Shown here: positions 1 through 12,259 of the stretch, in pieces
How positions within the stretch are numbered: the first letter of the stretch is position 1
How the letters are laid out: every line of letters starts with the position of its first letter
Assembly: GCF_031877795.1 (NCBI RefSeq)
Contig: NC_133971.1
Span: 9,401,973-9,465,972, forward strand
DNA: 64,000 nt
Origin: Strix aluco
Taxonomy: Eukaryota; Chordata; Aves; Strigiformes; Strigidae
Direction of reading: 5' to 3'
Notes under the pieces: generated by a model
The model's database searches: none
What the model saw: the letters and a program-made list of their open reading frames with translations, nothing else
Told to the model about the DNA's origin: nothing
Made by a program: the position numbers and the translations under genes

Positions 1-325
1 AACAAAAACTGGTGCAAGCAATGTCTCTAAAGTTTATTATTCACGTTGTTCTTATATATCCTCATTACAATACCATGTGCTCTTTTTATGGGTCATAAAG
101 TTGTTTCTCAACATTACTATTGGCTAGTTCTTCTTCTTCCTTGTGCTTTGTGTAGACGTGCAAAACTGCAGCTTCTTCGTGCTGTTTCTCAGTTCACAGT
201 TCCTCTTATCTTGCTTGTTCAGCTCTTCTTGGGACTTTCCGGCCCCTCATGGATACACTGGAATTTCATCAAGGCTAAATTCTTCTTCAATCAGGCTGGT
301 GGCAGACCTGCTGCCTCCCCCGACA
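1..325 (-). mobile_element. LTR fragment, reverse orientation, cut by window start
   Basis: Read on the minus strand, the element begins with TGTCGGGGGAGGCAGC at 325. Its last 90 bp (235-325) match the start of the LTR at 23840-24178 with few differences. A TATA-like box (complement of 52-59) is followed by an AATAAA signal (complement of 33-38), the same order as in the second copy, which supports an LTR promoter and poly(A) site. By comparison with that copy about 45 bp of the 3' end lie outside the window. The middle is well diverged between the copies. No internal retroviral sequence is visible beside it, so it may be a solo LTR. Confidence 0.6.
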
Positions 326-3300
326 GCTTGGTTTTAAACATCAGCAATATTTGCAAGTGGCCCCCAATCACAGTGCAGTTCTCAAGCATGTTCAGCCGGG
401 TCAGATGTTGGCGATGTCCATTCTTCTGCAGACTGGAAGGCAAAGAACAATGTTATTTATCTATTTAATACAAGGTAATTGTTTTAGTTATCTAAATACA
501 CAGTTTTGTCCAACCGCACAAGAATATAAGGCTACACTCAGAATTCACTGCCAGGTCCCTTTCAGTAAAGCATGCTTCAAGTGCTAAGAAATGTACTGTG
601 GGGAACATTCCCTGGTATAGGATTACAAAATAAGACTGAAGGGGTATTTCATAACTTTTTCTGCCATCTTGAGTTTCTGGATGTTACCTCTATCACAACA
701 GCAGTTGTAACACCAGTTCTTAGACGTCATTTGGCGTTTACAAAAGTAAGAGATGTCTATGCAACAGAGTCTGTTTTCTTTAGATATTGCCAGCAGCACA
801 CCTACCTCATCTCAGGTTGTGCAATTAATGCCAGTGGATCAGAGAAAGTAATTTAGAATGGTTATGCAGGGAGGGGAAGATAGGAAAAGAGTAATGGCTA
901 GGAAACGGTAGTGCTGCGGAAGAGAGCAGAAAAAGCTGGACACATGCACGAGTACAGCCTACACTCTTGCCCAGACTTTGCTGACAGGAGTAATTTACTC
1001 ACTAGTAATTTTTGCCGTAAGCATTCTGGTCAGATTCGGAGTTTGGGCTTTTTTGTTATTATTTTCCCAAGGTTGCGAATCTCCCTGCCTTGACTACCTG
1101 GACAGTTTATTTAGTACAACCAGTAACCCAAAGACCTGGCAAAGCGAACAATTACATGAAGCATAAATTAGAAGGTAAACAGAATAATATGAATCCAGGC
1201 ACCAGCAAAACGAAAAGACGGAGAGCAAAAAGGGGAATATTTTTTAAAACTCTAAGCACAGGTAAGAAATCAAGAAAGAAATTCAGGGCCCCATGCCTGT
1301 AGAGCACAACAAAAGCCCCGGTGATAACCCTTTTCAAACCAAACCTCATAGAAATACACAGCTGGACCTTGATGTTCAAGGGAGAAGCCTGTGGAAAGGC
1401 AAACCTGCTTGGCAACACAACGCTGCAAAACAACCGCTCCCCTGTCCTGTTCAGGGGGATTCTTTTTTAATGATTATCTTTTTAAGACTGCATCCACTTG
1501 AGGGATTCTCTCTTGACTACAGCTGAGACAGCCCAACCCTGTCTCCCTGCCCCCTAAGAATTAAAAGCAGAGGATCTTTGCTCTTTTTGTCACTGTATGT
1601 AAAGCTCACTGACTGTAAAATTACTATGCCACAGCTTCAAGAAATCACCCAGCAATAATCAGGCCTTACCAAACTGAGGTAGAGACAAATGTTTAATAGT
1701 GACAATTGTCTGACTCCTCATGGTTTTACACAGACCACTGCTGTGTGGGTTACAAATAAATTCTATGCAAACATCTTAATGATTATTCAAAAATTTGCTC
1801 CACTGGAATAAAAAAAATCAATAAATCTGGCAACACTAATATAGAATTTGAAGCAATGTTATTGCCCAGTGGGATTTTCTGTCACTATATCCAAGTCGTT
1901 TCATAAATTGCTTTCTGGAAGAAAAAATTAATGCACACAGTGCCTCAAAGATCAACTTTTTAAAACTGGGAAAGGAAATCTGATGACCAACTACCGGCAA
2001 CCTCTTTGCTCCATAAAAAACTGCAGCCAAACTGGAAGTAAGGCAGAAAGCTGTCTTGCTGCACATCCCAACCGTGGGCTAAAAGAACTGGGAGAGCAAC
2101 ACTTCAAGTACTCTAAATATTTCATTTTAGATAATTAAGATAGGTATTTCCAAGGAAGCAAGTGTGTGACAGGGCAGGCCGGTGGTTTCTTCATGAAAGG
2201 AGAAACAACCGAAGGGCAAATAAAACTTAAACACTGAAATTCAATGTACAAGACACCGGTGCAGCTAGAGCTACCTGAGAAATGCAAAATCCAACAGCTT
2301 GCTTCTTATTTACTGCTTGTTGAGCACACAGGCCAAACACAGCAAGCTGAGGTGGTACCCACGGCCAACGGCCATAGCAGAGGACAAAGTACTACCTCGA
2401 GTAATCTGAATGTGCACAGCTGACCTTAAGGAAGGGTCAAAACATACAGCTCAACTCGACAGACTAAGAAATACTTCGAGAGTAAAAGCTCTAGGCTGTT
2501 CTTGTGGCTTAAGGCCACAAAATGCACCTATACACGAAGCATAATTACCTGAGTCTTTCATCATTTTGACTAGAACTAGGTAAGTCACTAGAAATTGGCC
2601 ACAAGCTGGCCCCCAGACAACCCCTTAATCCACAGAGCTACCCCTGCTCCAGGAGCGCAGCTAAAAAGAGGCAAGTGAAGCTTGGGAGTAAACAGCAAAG
2701 CATCTTGAAGTGTTAAATAATCATATCAATCTACCAGAGCTGGAAGTACACAGCCACAGTCCATCAGCTGTTTGCATTTTAGAAATATTTTCGTATTTTT
2801 CACCAGCTCTCATGCAGAATACGTTATTTGTCATTAGTGCTGCCAGCACAGACCAAACAGGAGGTTCTACGCATCCTGGCACACCAGGATGTGACCCGGG
2901 TTACTCAAACTCTGCTGCTTTGAAAGCCGAGCAACAGCAACGTAATAAACTGGCGCATTGTCTGCTGGGCTTAAGGGGTTCCAGTACTGGGGGCTTCTGC
3001 ACAAGGCCTCTTCACGGAAGGCAACGGCAGATGCCAACGTTAGCCTGGAATAGAAACTTAGGAGACATTTAAAGCAAATTAGGGGTTTTTTTCTGAAACA
3101 AGCAACTGAATAAAAGGCTAATATAATTCTAAATGTACAAAGATTAAAAGGGTTTATACAGATTTTTCCACAGTTAGAGAAAATGACACTTAAGACTTAT
3201 TTTTCATTTTCTACTTCGGTTTACTTTTTAAGTGAGGAATACCACCACGGTATCTGAGCTCCTTTTGTCAACCACCTCAAGGATCAAGGAGAAGAGTAAG

Positions 3301-5700
3301 GAGTTAAGAGTATCTGAAAGCAAATACGCTTTTTTTGTTGGAGGGTTTTCATGCTTTTGAGTTCTCTTCAGCAATTTGTATCTTCTGTTCATGCAGAAGC
3401 TGCTTAAGCCACCCCAGAAATTTATTGTTACCAAGACAAAAAGAAGCAGTTTTAAGCAAAGTAATTAAGTGTTTTTCCACAACTTCTCTTCATAGTGTGA
3501 TGCAGGGGCAGGGGAATTAATCAACAATTCAGTATGAAGGCTACGCAGGTTTGATCCCAGAAGAAGGAGCGCAAAGTTGAGCAGCCAATTATAATGCAGA
3601 CAACCTGGTCTCAAAAAAACCCACATAAATCAGCTTTCAGGAAAAGCAAAATCTCAAACTGATTCTCCAGTCATAGGCCCAAAGCTATTGCTGGTCAAAC
3701 TACTGGCAAAATCTCTACTAAACATAAATTCCCAAATTTCAGCAGAAACAGGCTCCATGTCAGCAGCACAGCATTACGCTGCAGGAGAGGAAACACTCCT
3801 CCATCCCTAGTTACCAAGCTATTCAGAGTAACTGAAAAACACCCAAAACATCATTACAGACATGTTTCATCAGATCCCCAAGGAAAAAAAGCTGCAAGGC
3901 TTGCTTTTTAGAAACAAACAAACAAACAAAATCCCAAGATACCAAAGCCTCTTCAGCAAACTAGTTCGGTAACAGCCTTAAAGTACTGAATGAAGAAACT
4001 AGATCTGATGTCAGAGGTTGGTTTTCAAGACTGAGTCTAACCAGGGGACGAGCTGGAACTTAAGCCTGTTTATAGTAAACCATGTGGATACCAAACCTCA
4101 ACGATTCGCTGCTTCAGAGCTCTGGCCCATTAACAATCAAGAAAGACCAGAATAATGCAGCACTACACAGAAAGATCACAAACCATTTAAGCTATTAGTT
4201 AATCCTGCATTTTTATAGTGTTCGCTGCCTACTTCACTTCAATAAGCAAATTATTTAAGAAAAATTACACTCATTTTGGTCAAGTCAAAAGCTTTGCAAT
4301 TCTGTGTAAGGCTGACTTTCAGAAGTGGTAGTTAGGAAACTGGAAAAAGGGCTTTTGGTGTTTCTTGGGATAACTGCTGAGAGAGGAAAACATCCTGTCA
4401 AGTGACAGGTTAGGAGAAGCTGTTAGTAGAAGCTGCGAGACAGCTTCTAGCCTACTGCAGCAATAGTTTAATAAACATTCAAAAATCTGATTTTGAAGTG
4501 TTCATTTTTAAACTTCAGTTTTCCACCTCAGCCATTTAGATCTGAGCAGTGAAGCAAACTGAGATACAGACTCAAAAGTGTCTATAAACCTCCAGCCCCT
4601 CCGACAACATCTCAGCTGCCTGTTCTCTCTCACTGCTCCAGACCGCGCTGCTGAACTGAGGGCAAACCTCTCACGGAGGTCGCTTTCTTTAGTGCCAAAG
4701 GCATCTATAACCTCACAGTCTGGCCTAGGAAGCCCGGTTTGCTGTACCATCACGCTCTCCTCATTAGTTCAAAACACAAACAGAAAACACGACGCATACT
4801 GCCATGCCTCCCAGACTTTGTTTTGGCATCTTGTGCATTGCTGCTGTTTCTCCATCCATGAATTGTCGAGCCTATTTTCCCACCGCGTAGCAGTACAGCA
4901 AAGATTAGGGAGTTAAGATCGTAAACACACCTGCAACCCAAAAAAGCCGAACATGATTTAAATAAATAAATACATAAATAAATAAATAAGAAGCTTCACT
5001 GTAGTAGTGATAATAACGTTTTCAGATTAGGAACTGTTGGACCGGCGGTGTATACGCATTTATTATTAGTGCTGTCTGTCAACTCCCCTTTCCACTTCTC
5101 TGCTGGCAAGGGGCAGGTTTGGACACGCTTTGACAGCTGGAACTTACCCACCCAAGTCAAAACCGTACCACTGGTCTCTCTCAAGGCTTCTAACGTAAAA
5201 ACATGTATGAGGAAGAAACTGGGCTATTTTTGAAATATGTAACTTGTCCGATTGCTGGGAAAAAGGGGCTGTCTTAAGGGTACAGCCTGCTTTATTCTCT
5301 GAACAGCAGACACAGCTCAAAACCAGCCGTCACTGCACTGTCTGCACTGGAACCTGCTATTGCCTCTGCGAAGGGAAAGCTGACAGGGGTATGGGGCTGT
5401 CTGTGGGACAGGTGATTTACGTACCCAGTCAGCTCTCTTTAGATAAATACTTTCCTTTTATTAAAAAACATTTGTGAACATCATTCAAAAACCTCTAACT
5501 AGAATAATTTGCTAAGCAAGCGTATTTGACGTGACCCATCAAAACAGCTTGTAAGGCTGAAACTCATGTCAGCCTGGATTTAGCAAGCTCGTGACCTCCA
5601 GCACAACACCTTTATACCTTTACGGGGTCTTGTACTTTACCAGACCCCGTTCAAACTCCAATCCCGACCTCCGAGCTTCATCCCCCTTTAACACCTGTGG
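326..5700. other. AT-rich stretch with no recognised gene
   Basis: Only short unrelated reading frames are present and none resembles a known protein. Some A/T-rich simple sequence occurs, such as an AAAC run near 3914-3930. If the CpG island at 5740-7660 is bidirectional, this could be intronic sequence of a minus-strand gene, but no exon with convincing coding content was found. Confidence 0.5.
4958..4989. repeat. (AAAT)n microsatellite
   Basis: About eight near-perfect copies of the tetramer AAAT, with one interruption (TACATA). Confidence 0.85.
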
Positions 5701-6494
5701 ATTTGAACGGCTCCCTCGAAGCATTCCCGCAGTTAAAGACAAACCCCCCAGCCCCACGCCTCGCTAAACCCTTCTGTAACTAGAGCCGGGTCTGAAAGCG
5801 GCCCAGGAGAGCGGGGTCGGGCACCGCGGCTCAGCCCCTTCCCAGCAGCAGGGCCGGGGGGGGGCCGTGCCCTTCCCCACCCCGATCCCCGGCCCCGGGC
5901 GGCACAGCCAGACCGTCGCCAGTACCGCGCCCGCTCAAGCGAGAGTCCCGGAGGCTCAGGAGGTGCCATAGGGTCAATCCTCAGGCGAACCGGGGGGAGC
6001 TGCAGCCTGGCCAGGCACTGTCCCAGCTCCCGCCGCAGCCGCCACCCAGACCTTCCCTCCGCGCGGCCCCGTTTGGGGCCAAACACGCCGGCCCCGGGAC
6101 GAAGGTGACCCGAGCCGCTCCCCGCGGGAGGGCCGCGGGCCCCGCTCCCGGCGCCGCAGGCCCCGGCCAAGCCGCCCCAGCCGCCGGCCCCGCGGTGCGG
6201 CCTGGCGCGGCAGCCGCCCCCCCCACGGCTACGAAGGGTCAAAATGCGGCGGGGCCGCCCCGCGCCGCCCGCCTCGGCCCCTCCCGCCGCGGGGCCGCCG
6301 CCGCCCGGGCCCCGCCGCCCGCCTCGGCCGCGCCCCCAGCCCCGACTCACTGTCCCCGCGGCGCCGGCCGCACCGGGCCGCCAGCACCACGGCCACGGAC
6401 AGCGCCACCGCCACCGCTGCCGCTGCTCTCGGTCCCCGGCCCGCGCCGCTGGAGCCGCCGCGGCTCAGCGTGTCCCGGCGGGGGCGGATCAGAG

Positions 6495-6559
6495 GGCGCG
6501 GGGCGGGCGCGGGGCGGGCGCGGGGCGGGCGCGGGGCGGGCGCGGGGCGGGCGCGGGGC
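6495..6559 (+). repeat. 11-bp tandem GC-box array
   Basis: About six head-to-tail copies of the 11-bp unit GGGGCGGGCGC, each containing the GGGCGG core of an Sp1/KLF site. It lies in the CpG island about 0.9 kb upstream of the RBBP6-like start codon. The 11-bp period is close to one helical turn, so all sites would face the same side of the DNA. Confidence 0.8.
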
Positions 6560-6895
6560 CGGACCCGGCCTCGCATCGTCGGTGGGAGCCCCAGAGAAAG
6601 GCCCCGCGGCGGCCACTTGAGAGCGCCCGGCCCCGCCCGGCCCCGGTCCCGGCGCCGGCCCCTCCCAGCGCATGCAGGGCTGGCGGCCCCTCTCTGCCCG
6701 GGAAACAAGGGGCTGCCCCATCAGCGGGGAGCGGGGCGGCGGCAGGAGGCGGTGCCGGGCCTTTCTCAGGCACCCGGAGACGTCCCCTCCCTTCACCGGC
6801 CCGGCAGCACTGGCAGCCGAGCGCCACACGGCAAAGCCCGCTGCCTCTCCCCCAGGCTGCCTTGCCCTGGCTGGCTGCTGGCAGGAGGGGACAGC

Positions 6896-7064
6896 GGGTG
6901 GTGACAGCCTGGGGGGGACAGGAGGGACACCAGGCGGTGACAGGCCCGGGGTATGACAGGACATCAGGCGGTGAAGGGCCAGGGGGTGACAGGAGGGGCA
7001 CCACAGGCCCAGGGGGTGGCAGGACACCAGGCAGGGACAGGCCCGGGGGGTGACAGGACAACGG
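6896..7064 (+). repeat. GC-rich minisatellite
   Basis: Imperfect tandem copies of a roughly 25-30 bp motif built from GGTGACAGG, GGGACACCAGG and GGCCCGGGGG. The unit varies in length. It lies in the CpG island just upstream of the first coding exon and accounts for the repetitive frames predicted there. Confidence 0.7.
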
Positions 7065-7494
7065 GCCTTTTGTCACCATGCGCCGGTCCGTAATGCACGC
7101 GGGGTAGGCGCGGCAGTGCCGTGCCAGTCTGCGGTGACACGCTGCAGTGGCAGTGGCGGTGGCAGTCGCAGTCTGTGCTGCTGGTGGCCAGGAAGCCCCT
7201 TGGTGGAGCCCTGAGGCAGGAGCACCCGAGTCGCCCCAGCGAGCGGTGGGGCCTGGGAGCGCTGCCCGCGAGAGAGGGAGCAGAGGCTGAGCCGGGGCCG
7301 CGGGCCCTCTCCCCATCACCCATCTGCTGGTCCGGGCTGCCAGGAGGAGCCGGGTGGGCGCTGCCACCGCAGCCCAGCTCCATCGCTGAGGGCCCCGGAC
7401 CGGAGGCGTTGCAGGGGCGGGGGCCAGGGGCTGGCAGATACCACCTGCCGTGCACGGCAGACGCTGTCAGGAGCAGGCGTCGCCGGGCCCAGCC

Positions 7495-7660
7495 ATGCCG
7501 TGCGTCCATTACCAGTTCTCCTCCCAACTGCGCTACGACACGGTCACCTTCAGCGGCCTCCACATCTCCCTGGGCGACCTCAAGTGCCAGATGATGGGCC
7601 GCCAGAAGCTGAAGGCGGCCACCTGCGACCTGCGGATCGCCAACGCCCAGACCAAGGAAG
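7495..7660 (+). CDS. RBBP6-like exon 1
   Basis: It encodes residues 1-55 plus one base. It is GC-rich, contains YDTVTF and GLHISL of the DWNN domain, and ends in NAQTKE before donor GTGCGT. It starts at the first ATG that gives the family's N-terminus. Confidence 0.9.
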
Positions 7661-10600
7661 GTGCGTGGGGGCGGCGGGCACGAGGCCTCAGGCACTGCCT
7701 GGCTGGCGACGGCCGTGGCCTGCGGGAGCCACACTCTGCTCTCTGTGGCTTGTCCCCACGGGGCATGAGTCAGTCTGGGGCCCGTCCCACCAGCGTGTGG
7801 GGAACCGGGAGGACAAGCGGCGCCAGTGGTTCACTGGGGTGGGAAGGGACAGCGTGATGTCGCTGCTCAATCTGCAGATGTGGAGTCGTGGCGAGGCAGA
7901 GTGACACTGCTTCGCAGCTCCTGGTAGCTGCCAAGGCCCCGCAGCTACGCGGGATGTTGCTGCCTGTGGGGAACAGGCTCCTGCTGGCAGATGCCAGTTT
8001 TGTCCCAGAGCTGTTAGACTATGCTGGCAGCTGTTAAATTCGAAGCGAGCAAACAGAAATTTCCAGGGACTGCAGGAATAACGCTCCAGCTTCAGTCCTT
8101 TCCTATTTAAAAACAAAAAAGTTAACTTTTAAGTCTACATTGTTTGACTTCACCAGATTTCACCATTGACACAGATTTCATCACCAAAATGAACTCAATT
8201 AATTGAGGCAAAGGAAAAATAAACGTATGAAAGCCAATAGGTGTCAGGTCCCTTCACAGAACTGACTGCAGCGTACTCCGCTGTTTGTAAACCCTCTTCC
8301 ACAAATTCTCTGCCTCGGTGACCAAGCAAATGAGATACTTCAAGTCCCACATACCAATATGTGCCGTGATAAGTGTCCTGTGCAAATGAAGCCTTTACTT
8401 CACCAGGTTATTGTCACTCCTCAGTTTTCAGTTGATCCATTTAAATGCATACTGATTGACTTTTAAGGGGAATTCATTTTTCTGTTGGTCTGGTATTAGA
8501 TGGCTGGAGATCTCCTCCCTGTGCACCTCACAAGCAGATTGAAAACAAGCCTCTCTCTCTATCTATATATAGCTGCATGCAAGGACAGTCCATTCAGAAG
8601 GCAGATGTCAATGCTTCTCTTCTAATGGTCAATGAATTGTCATAAAATACGAAAAGAGGACCCATTCCTCTTTTTGCATCATACACCTGTTGTGCATGTT
8701 CCAGCTGACCTCGGCAGGCTTGCAGAGTTGGCAAATAAGTGCACTGGTTGCTGTCCTCATATACACAGCCTCCCTCGAGGAGAGGTGCTGCCACCTGCAA
8801 TCCTCTGCAGACCTACCACAACCCTCAGCTGGGCACAGGCGTAGCAAACTCCTGCCTTTTTGTAGAGCCACTGTTGCTTATCCTGTGCCTCTGAAATCTC
8901 CGTCCCGTGGTTTGTGATCAGGACCAGAAAGAACACTCTGTATGACTCCGTTCAGCAGGTGGAAACAGCTGCTTTGGGCTTCCAGAGCTGCCGCTCATCT
9001 CCCAGTTGCTTGCCTGGGCCTCAGTGCTGTTTGAGCTCCTCCGACATCAGAAAGTCCCATCTCAGGCCTTTCCTGACAGGTGGCTGTGTCATGGTGAGAT
9101 TCTCCCTTTGAGCAGAGCTCTAGGCGTTGGTTTCAGGGTACGACCTCTGTAAAAGCTTTGGGTTCTGTCATTAGTAGTACCTTCACAGCATCTTTGGCTT
9201 TCGGGCCATCGTTCTGATTCGGCCTCCAAAGGCAAGGGCTTTTAACAGTTCAAACTGTAGGCAGATTACAGGGAATGGCTACTGATGGTGCTTTAAAATG
9301 TTTAGTCATATCCAGCTTGTGTAAGTACAATATAAAAACGTCTCATGGAGACGTCTTTACATTTGAGACACACTCATGGAGAGATCTTTACATTTGAGGC
9401 TTATTCAGTCAAAGTGTCTCAGGTAGCTCCTCCTCTTCAAAGCTCGAACAGGGTGTAAGCCAAGGCAAAGCATGGAGACCTTCAGGCACACACTGCTTTC
9501 AAAAGGTTTTTCAGAAGAATTGTCTTCGTAATTAATTTCATTTGAGTCTCTCTGCTCTGCAAAAAGTGATTTGAAAGAATTCATGTCCCTTTGGCTTATT
9601 CAATCAAGATGATTAGCTTAAGAGAGGAGATGCCACTTTAGTCTGAGCCAGTTCTGCCCTACATGTGAAAGCAAGCTCAAAAAACCCCTCAGGCTTCTGT
9701 GATCCGTATTCCAGCACTGCCAGTTCCGTTTGCATTCGCATGTACAGCACTGAGCAGCTGACAGTGTGGCTGTCGATGGATGAAGCCCCGAGAAACAGAG
9801 AGCTGGCGGCTCTCTTCTGCGTTCTGTCAGTCCCCAGCACTCGCAGCACAGGGGAATCATTTTTAGTGAACAGCTCGGAAAGCAACGGCGCAGAGTTTTC
9901 ATGCTTTAGCCGAGTGCCTGCTTTGTTGCAGGGCAAGCTGGTTACACTTTAGAATCTGGTTTATGCAGGTGAGACTTTGCTGTGGTTTGTTCCTCTCCAA
10001 AGATCTCTCGGGTTTGTAGCCTAACAGAAGCAAAAGCAACTTAAGCTAGGTCGGGAAAGAACCTCATGCATTAGCAGGCTCTCCTTTAGAGACCTCTGGG
10101 ACTATTTTCCTGCTGGCATCCAAACTGTTTGGAAAGAATGGAAAAGGTTTTGCTGCTGCTGTTTGATTCTCAAACCTGACGACTTGTTGAAAGGCACTGT
10201 TGGTGTGTTGAGACGACAGAAGTGCCATGTTACATATAACATTTTGTTATTATGTCTGTAAAGGGGTTCTCTGAAGTGCTCTGTAATTACATCTTAATCT
10301 ACATTCTTACAAACTGACTAATGTTTTCGTCTGTATTGGTGTTGTTTTCAGAATACACAGATGATAACGCCCTGATTCCTAAGAACTCCTCGGTAATTGT
10401 TAGAAGAGTCCCTGTTAGAGGAGTTAAAGCTACCAGCAAAACACGAGTTACGTAAGTACCCATAAAGCATTGTAGTCTGTGAGGGGTTGCAGTGTATTAG
10501 CTTTTTGTATGGAGATTGGTTTACAGAGGCATTCGGAGTGTATCTTTCTTCTTTCTATTGCTTTTATGGTAGAGAGATACGCACGTTCCCCTCTCAGAAG

Positions 10601-12259
10601 AGTTTGATTGTCAGTGTTTGACTGTGTCTTGCATTTGTGGGAGGCGGGGTGGGATATGGCAGGTATTCTTATGCCTCAAATCTGGCTCTTTTGCAAACTG
10701 GCTACAGAGGAAAGAGCAAGAGTCGCTATTTGGAGGGTTGGTTATTTAAGAGCACAAAGCTGTAGCATAGACTTCATCGTTTTGATACTTACATAGGAGA
10801 GACAAAATATCTGAGGACTTCCTCTGGCACTGTTGTGTTCTAGAGCTGTAAGTCTTAGAGTAATTGCTGACAAACTAGAAATGGGATTTGGTTGGGGGTT
10901 TTTTTTAGTTGTATCGAATGTGCCAAGAGAGAACAGATATTTATGTACACAAATAAATTTCCACATTCACTAGACTATCAGAACATAATGTTTTGATGTT
11001 TAGGTTTTATAATCTGTTTTCACTGCTTTTGGTTGGGTACAAGTGCTTTGTTCTAAGTTCTCATCACCTTTCTTTCTTCTTCTAGAACTCGAACCAAGCC
11101 AGCGAGTGGAACATCAAAAGCAGTATGTAAAAACACAATCTCACACTTCTTTCTACAGATTGCACTTAATTCTAAACAATGTAGCCGTGTAGTAATCTCC
11201 CAAACATTAACTTAATCTGTTTTGCAGATATAGTATATGTGGTAGAGACAATGTATTTGTTTCACAGCACAGTGAAAACAGTCATGCCATCATTTGCCCA
11301 GTTCTAATGTGAATATTGGTATTTGTGCCTAGAGATGCATTGTGTTCCATATTGAATATGCTGGAAGATTTCCTGAATGACTTTGTGTTGTACAGATAAC
11401 GTAGGTTCGTTTCTAGATCATGTAGGTTCAAGGTTTGCACAATTGAATTGGTGCCATGTTCTACATCCGTCTGTCTAGAGCTAGTAATATGTGAGTTTGT
11501 ATAGGCTGTTGTGTGTTCTTTGTTTCTTGCAATTAAAATTGTTTGGAGTGTATTTTTTGCCATTTTCACAATGTATCACTTAACTTTTGTTTTTAAATAC
11601 TGTCTTTGCCTAACAGTTTGGGAAGATGTTATCAAAATGCCCTGAGAAACCATTGCTGTTCCGCTTGGTACCGTTTCTTACTTTTGACTTGGCGGTTCCA
11701 ACAAATCCCCAAATCAACGTATCCCATACGTTTTGAGGACAGTTCTGTGCAGCCAAAAGATTCCTTTCCGTGTCCTGAAATACTTGGGTATTTGTTCCTA
11801 AAGCTGTATGACTGAAGTGATATTGTTTGGCCCCCTCTGAGTACATAAACGTCTCTAAGAGATTGCCGTGAATTTTAATGTTGTTGCTCCCTGAAGTGGT
11901 ATTCTGAAGCTCTGCATTTGTTCTTTCCACTTTATCCGATGAAGTGGTTTAGTTTCATAGTTTGTCTGCAAACGCAAATATCTAAAACCCAGTGCACCGA
12001 GTTCAGCTGCTTCTCATGAACCACGTAGGTAGGCCCTCTGAAGCTGTCATAGGTGTGGACTCTGTTTTGAACAAATGCAATTACATTAGGTTGGAAATGT
12101 CTCTTTCCGTGACACTCGGAGGATGTAGTGCAGACTTTCAGACTACGGTAGAGGTTAACTTTTGCTATGTTTTGATTGTACAACTTGAATATGTGTTTAA
12201 TTTTTTGTGAACAGATTGAGGACTCTTCTGCACCTACTCCCCTGGCCCAGCTCATTAAG
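7495..12259 (+). CDS. RBBP6-like DWNN-domain gene, four coding exons recognised
   Basis: The exons are 7495-7660, 10352-10451, 11086-11122 and 12215-12259, giving 348 nt or 116 codons. All junctions keep frame and have GT donors (GTGCGT, GTAAGT, GTATGT, GTATGT) and AG acceptors. The start MPCVHYQFSS matches the start of RBBP6 and lies in the CpG island with G at -3. Residues 1-80 form the DWNN domain, a ubiquitin-like fold unique to the RBBP6 E3 ubiquitin ligase family, which in full-length RBBP6 acts on p53/MDM2 and in mRNA 3'-end processing. Exon positions match RBBP6, so this is not a processed copy. Exon 1 is notably diverged: many substitutions against a domain almost invariant in vertebrates as I remember it. 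Zinc-knuckle, RING and later exons were not found in the 50 kb downstream. It could be a truncated paralogue, a DWNN-only gene, or the 5' end of a gene whose remainder is displaced. Confidence 0.85.
10352..10451 (+). CDS. RBBP6-like exon 2
   Basis: It follows a TTTTCAG acceptor and begins by completing the split Glu codon. It encodes YTDDNALIPKNSSVIVRR, a strongly conserved DWNN stretch, and ends two bases into a Thr codon before GTAAGT. Confidence 0.92.
11086..11122 (+). CDS. RBBP6-like exon 3 (37 nt)
   Basis: It follows a polypyrimidine tract and TTCTAG acceptor. It encodes TRTKPASGTSKA, matching the RBBP6 segment after the DWNN fold, and ends in phase 0 at donor GTATGT. Confidence 0.85.
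11123..11215 (+). other. Possible read-through end of a short DWNN-only isoform
   Basis: If the exon 3 donor is not used, the frame continues for 30 codons, beginning VCKNTISHFF, and stops at TAA 11213-11215. A 118-residue human RBBP6 isoform is made by the same read-through and, as I remember it, begins its unique tail with nearly the same residues. Conservation of an intronic tail would favour real use. The resulting protein would be 131 residues, DWNN domain only. Confidence 0.55.
12215..12259 (+). CDS. RBBP6-like exon 4 (45 nt)
   Basis: It lies between a TGAACAG acceptor and a GTATGT donor, both in phase 0. It encodes IEDSSAPTPLAQLIK, matching the RBBP6 segment before the zinc knuckle. 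Read-through past the donor would add 25 codons before a stop. No following exon was identified. Confidence 0.8.

Larger units (their letters stand above)
5740..7660. promoter_or_regulatory. CpG island spanning the RBBP6-like promoter and first exon
   Basis: G+C rises abruptly near 5740 and stays very high, with dense CpG, until the end of exon 1 of the RBBP6-like gene at 7660. This is the usual arrangement of a vertebrate housekeeping promoter. It explains the many long overlapping frames on both strands here, which encode only Gly/Ala/Pro/Arg-rich low-complexity sequence and are not genes. The island extends about 1.7 kb upstream of the start codon, so it could also drive a divergent minus-strand transcript, although no coding exon for one was recognised. 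Confidence 0.8.

Noticed and set aside
4508-4753. Minus-strand 81-codon frame as an exon of a divergent gene
   Set aside because: Composition is slightly protein-like but there is no recognised similarity and no convincing splice sites.
5733-7734. Long overlapping frames on both strands (up to 292 codons)
   Set aside because: They lie in the CpG island, encode Gly/Ala/Pro/Arg-rich or repeat-derived sequence, overlap one another in several frames, and lack family similarity. GC-rich DNA simply has few stops.
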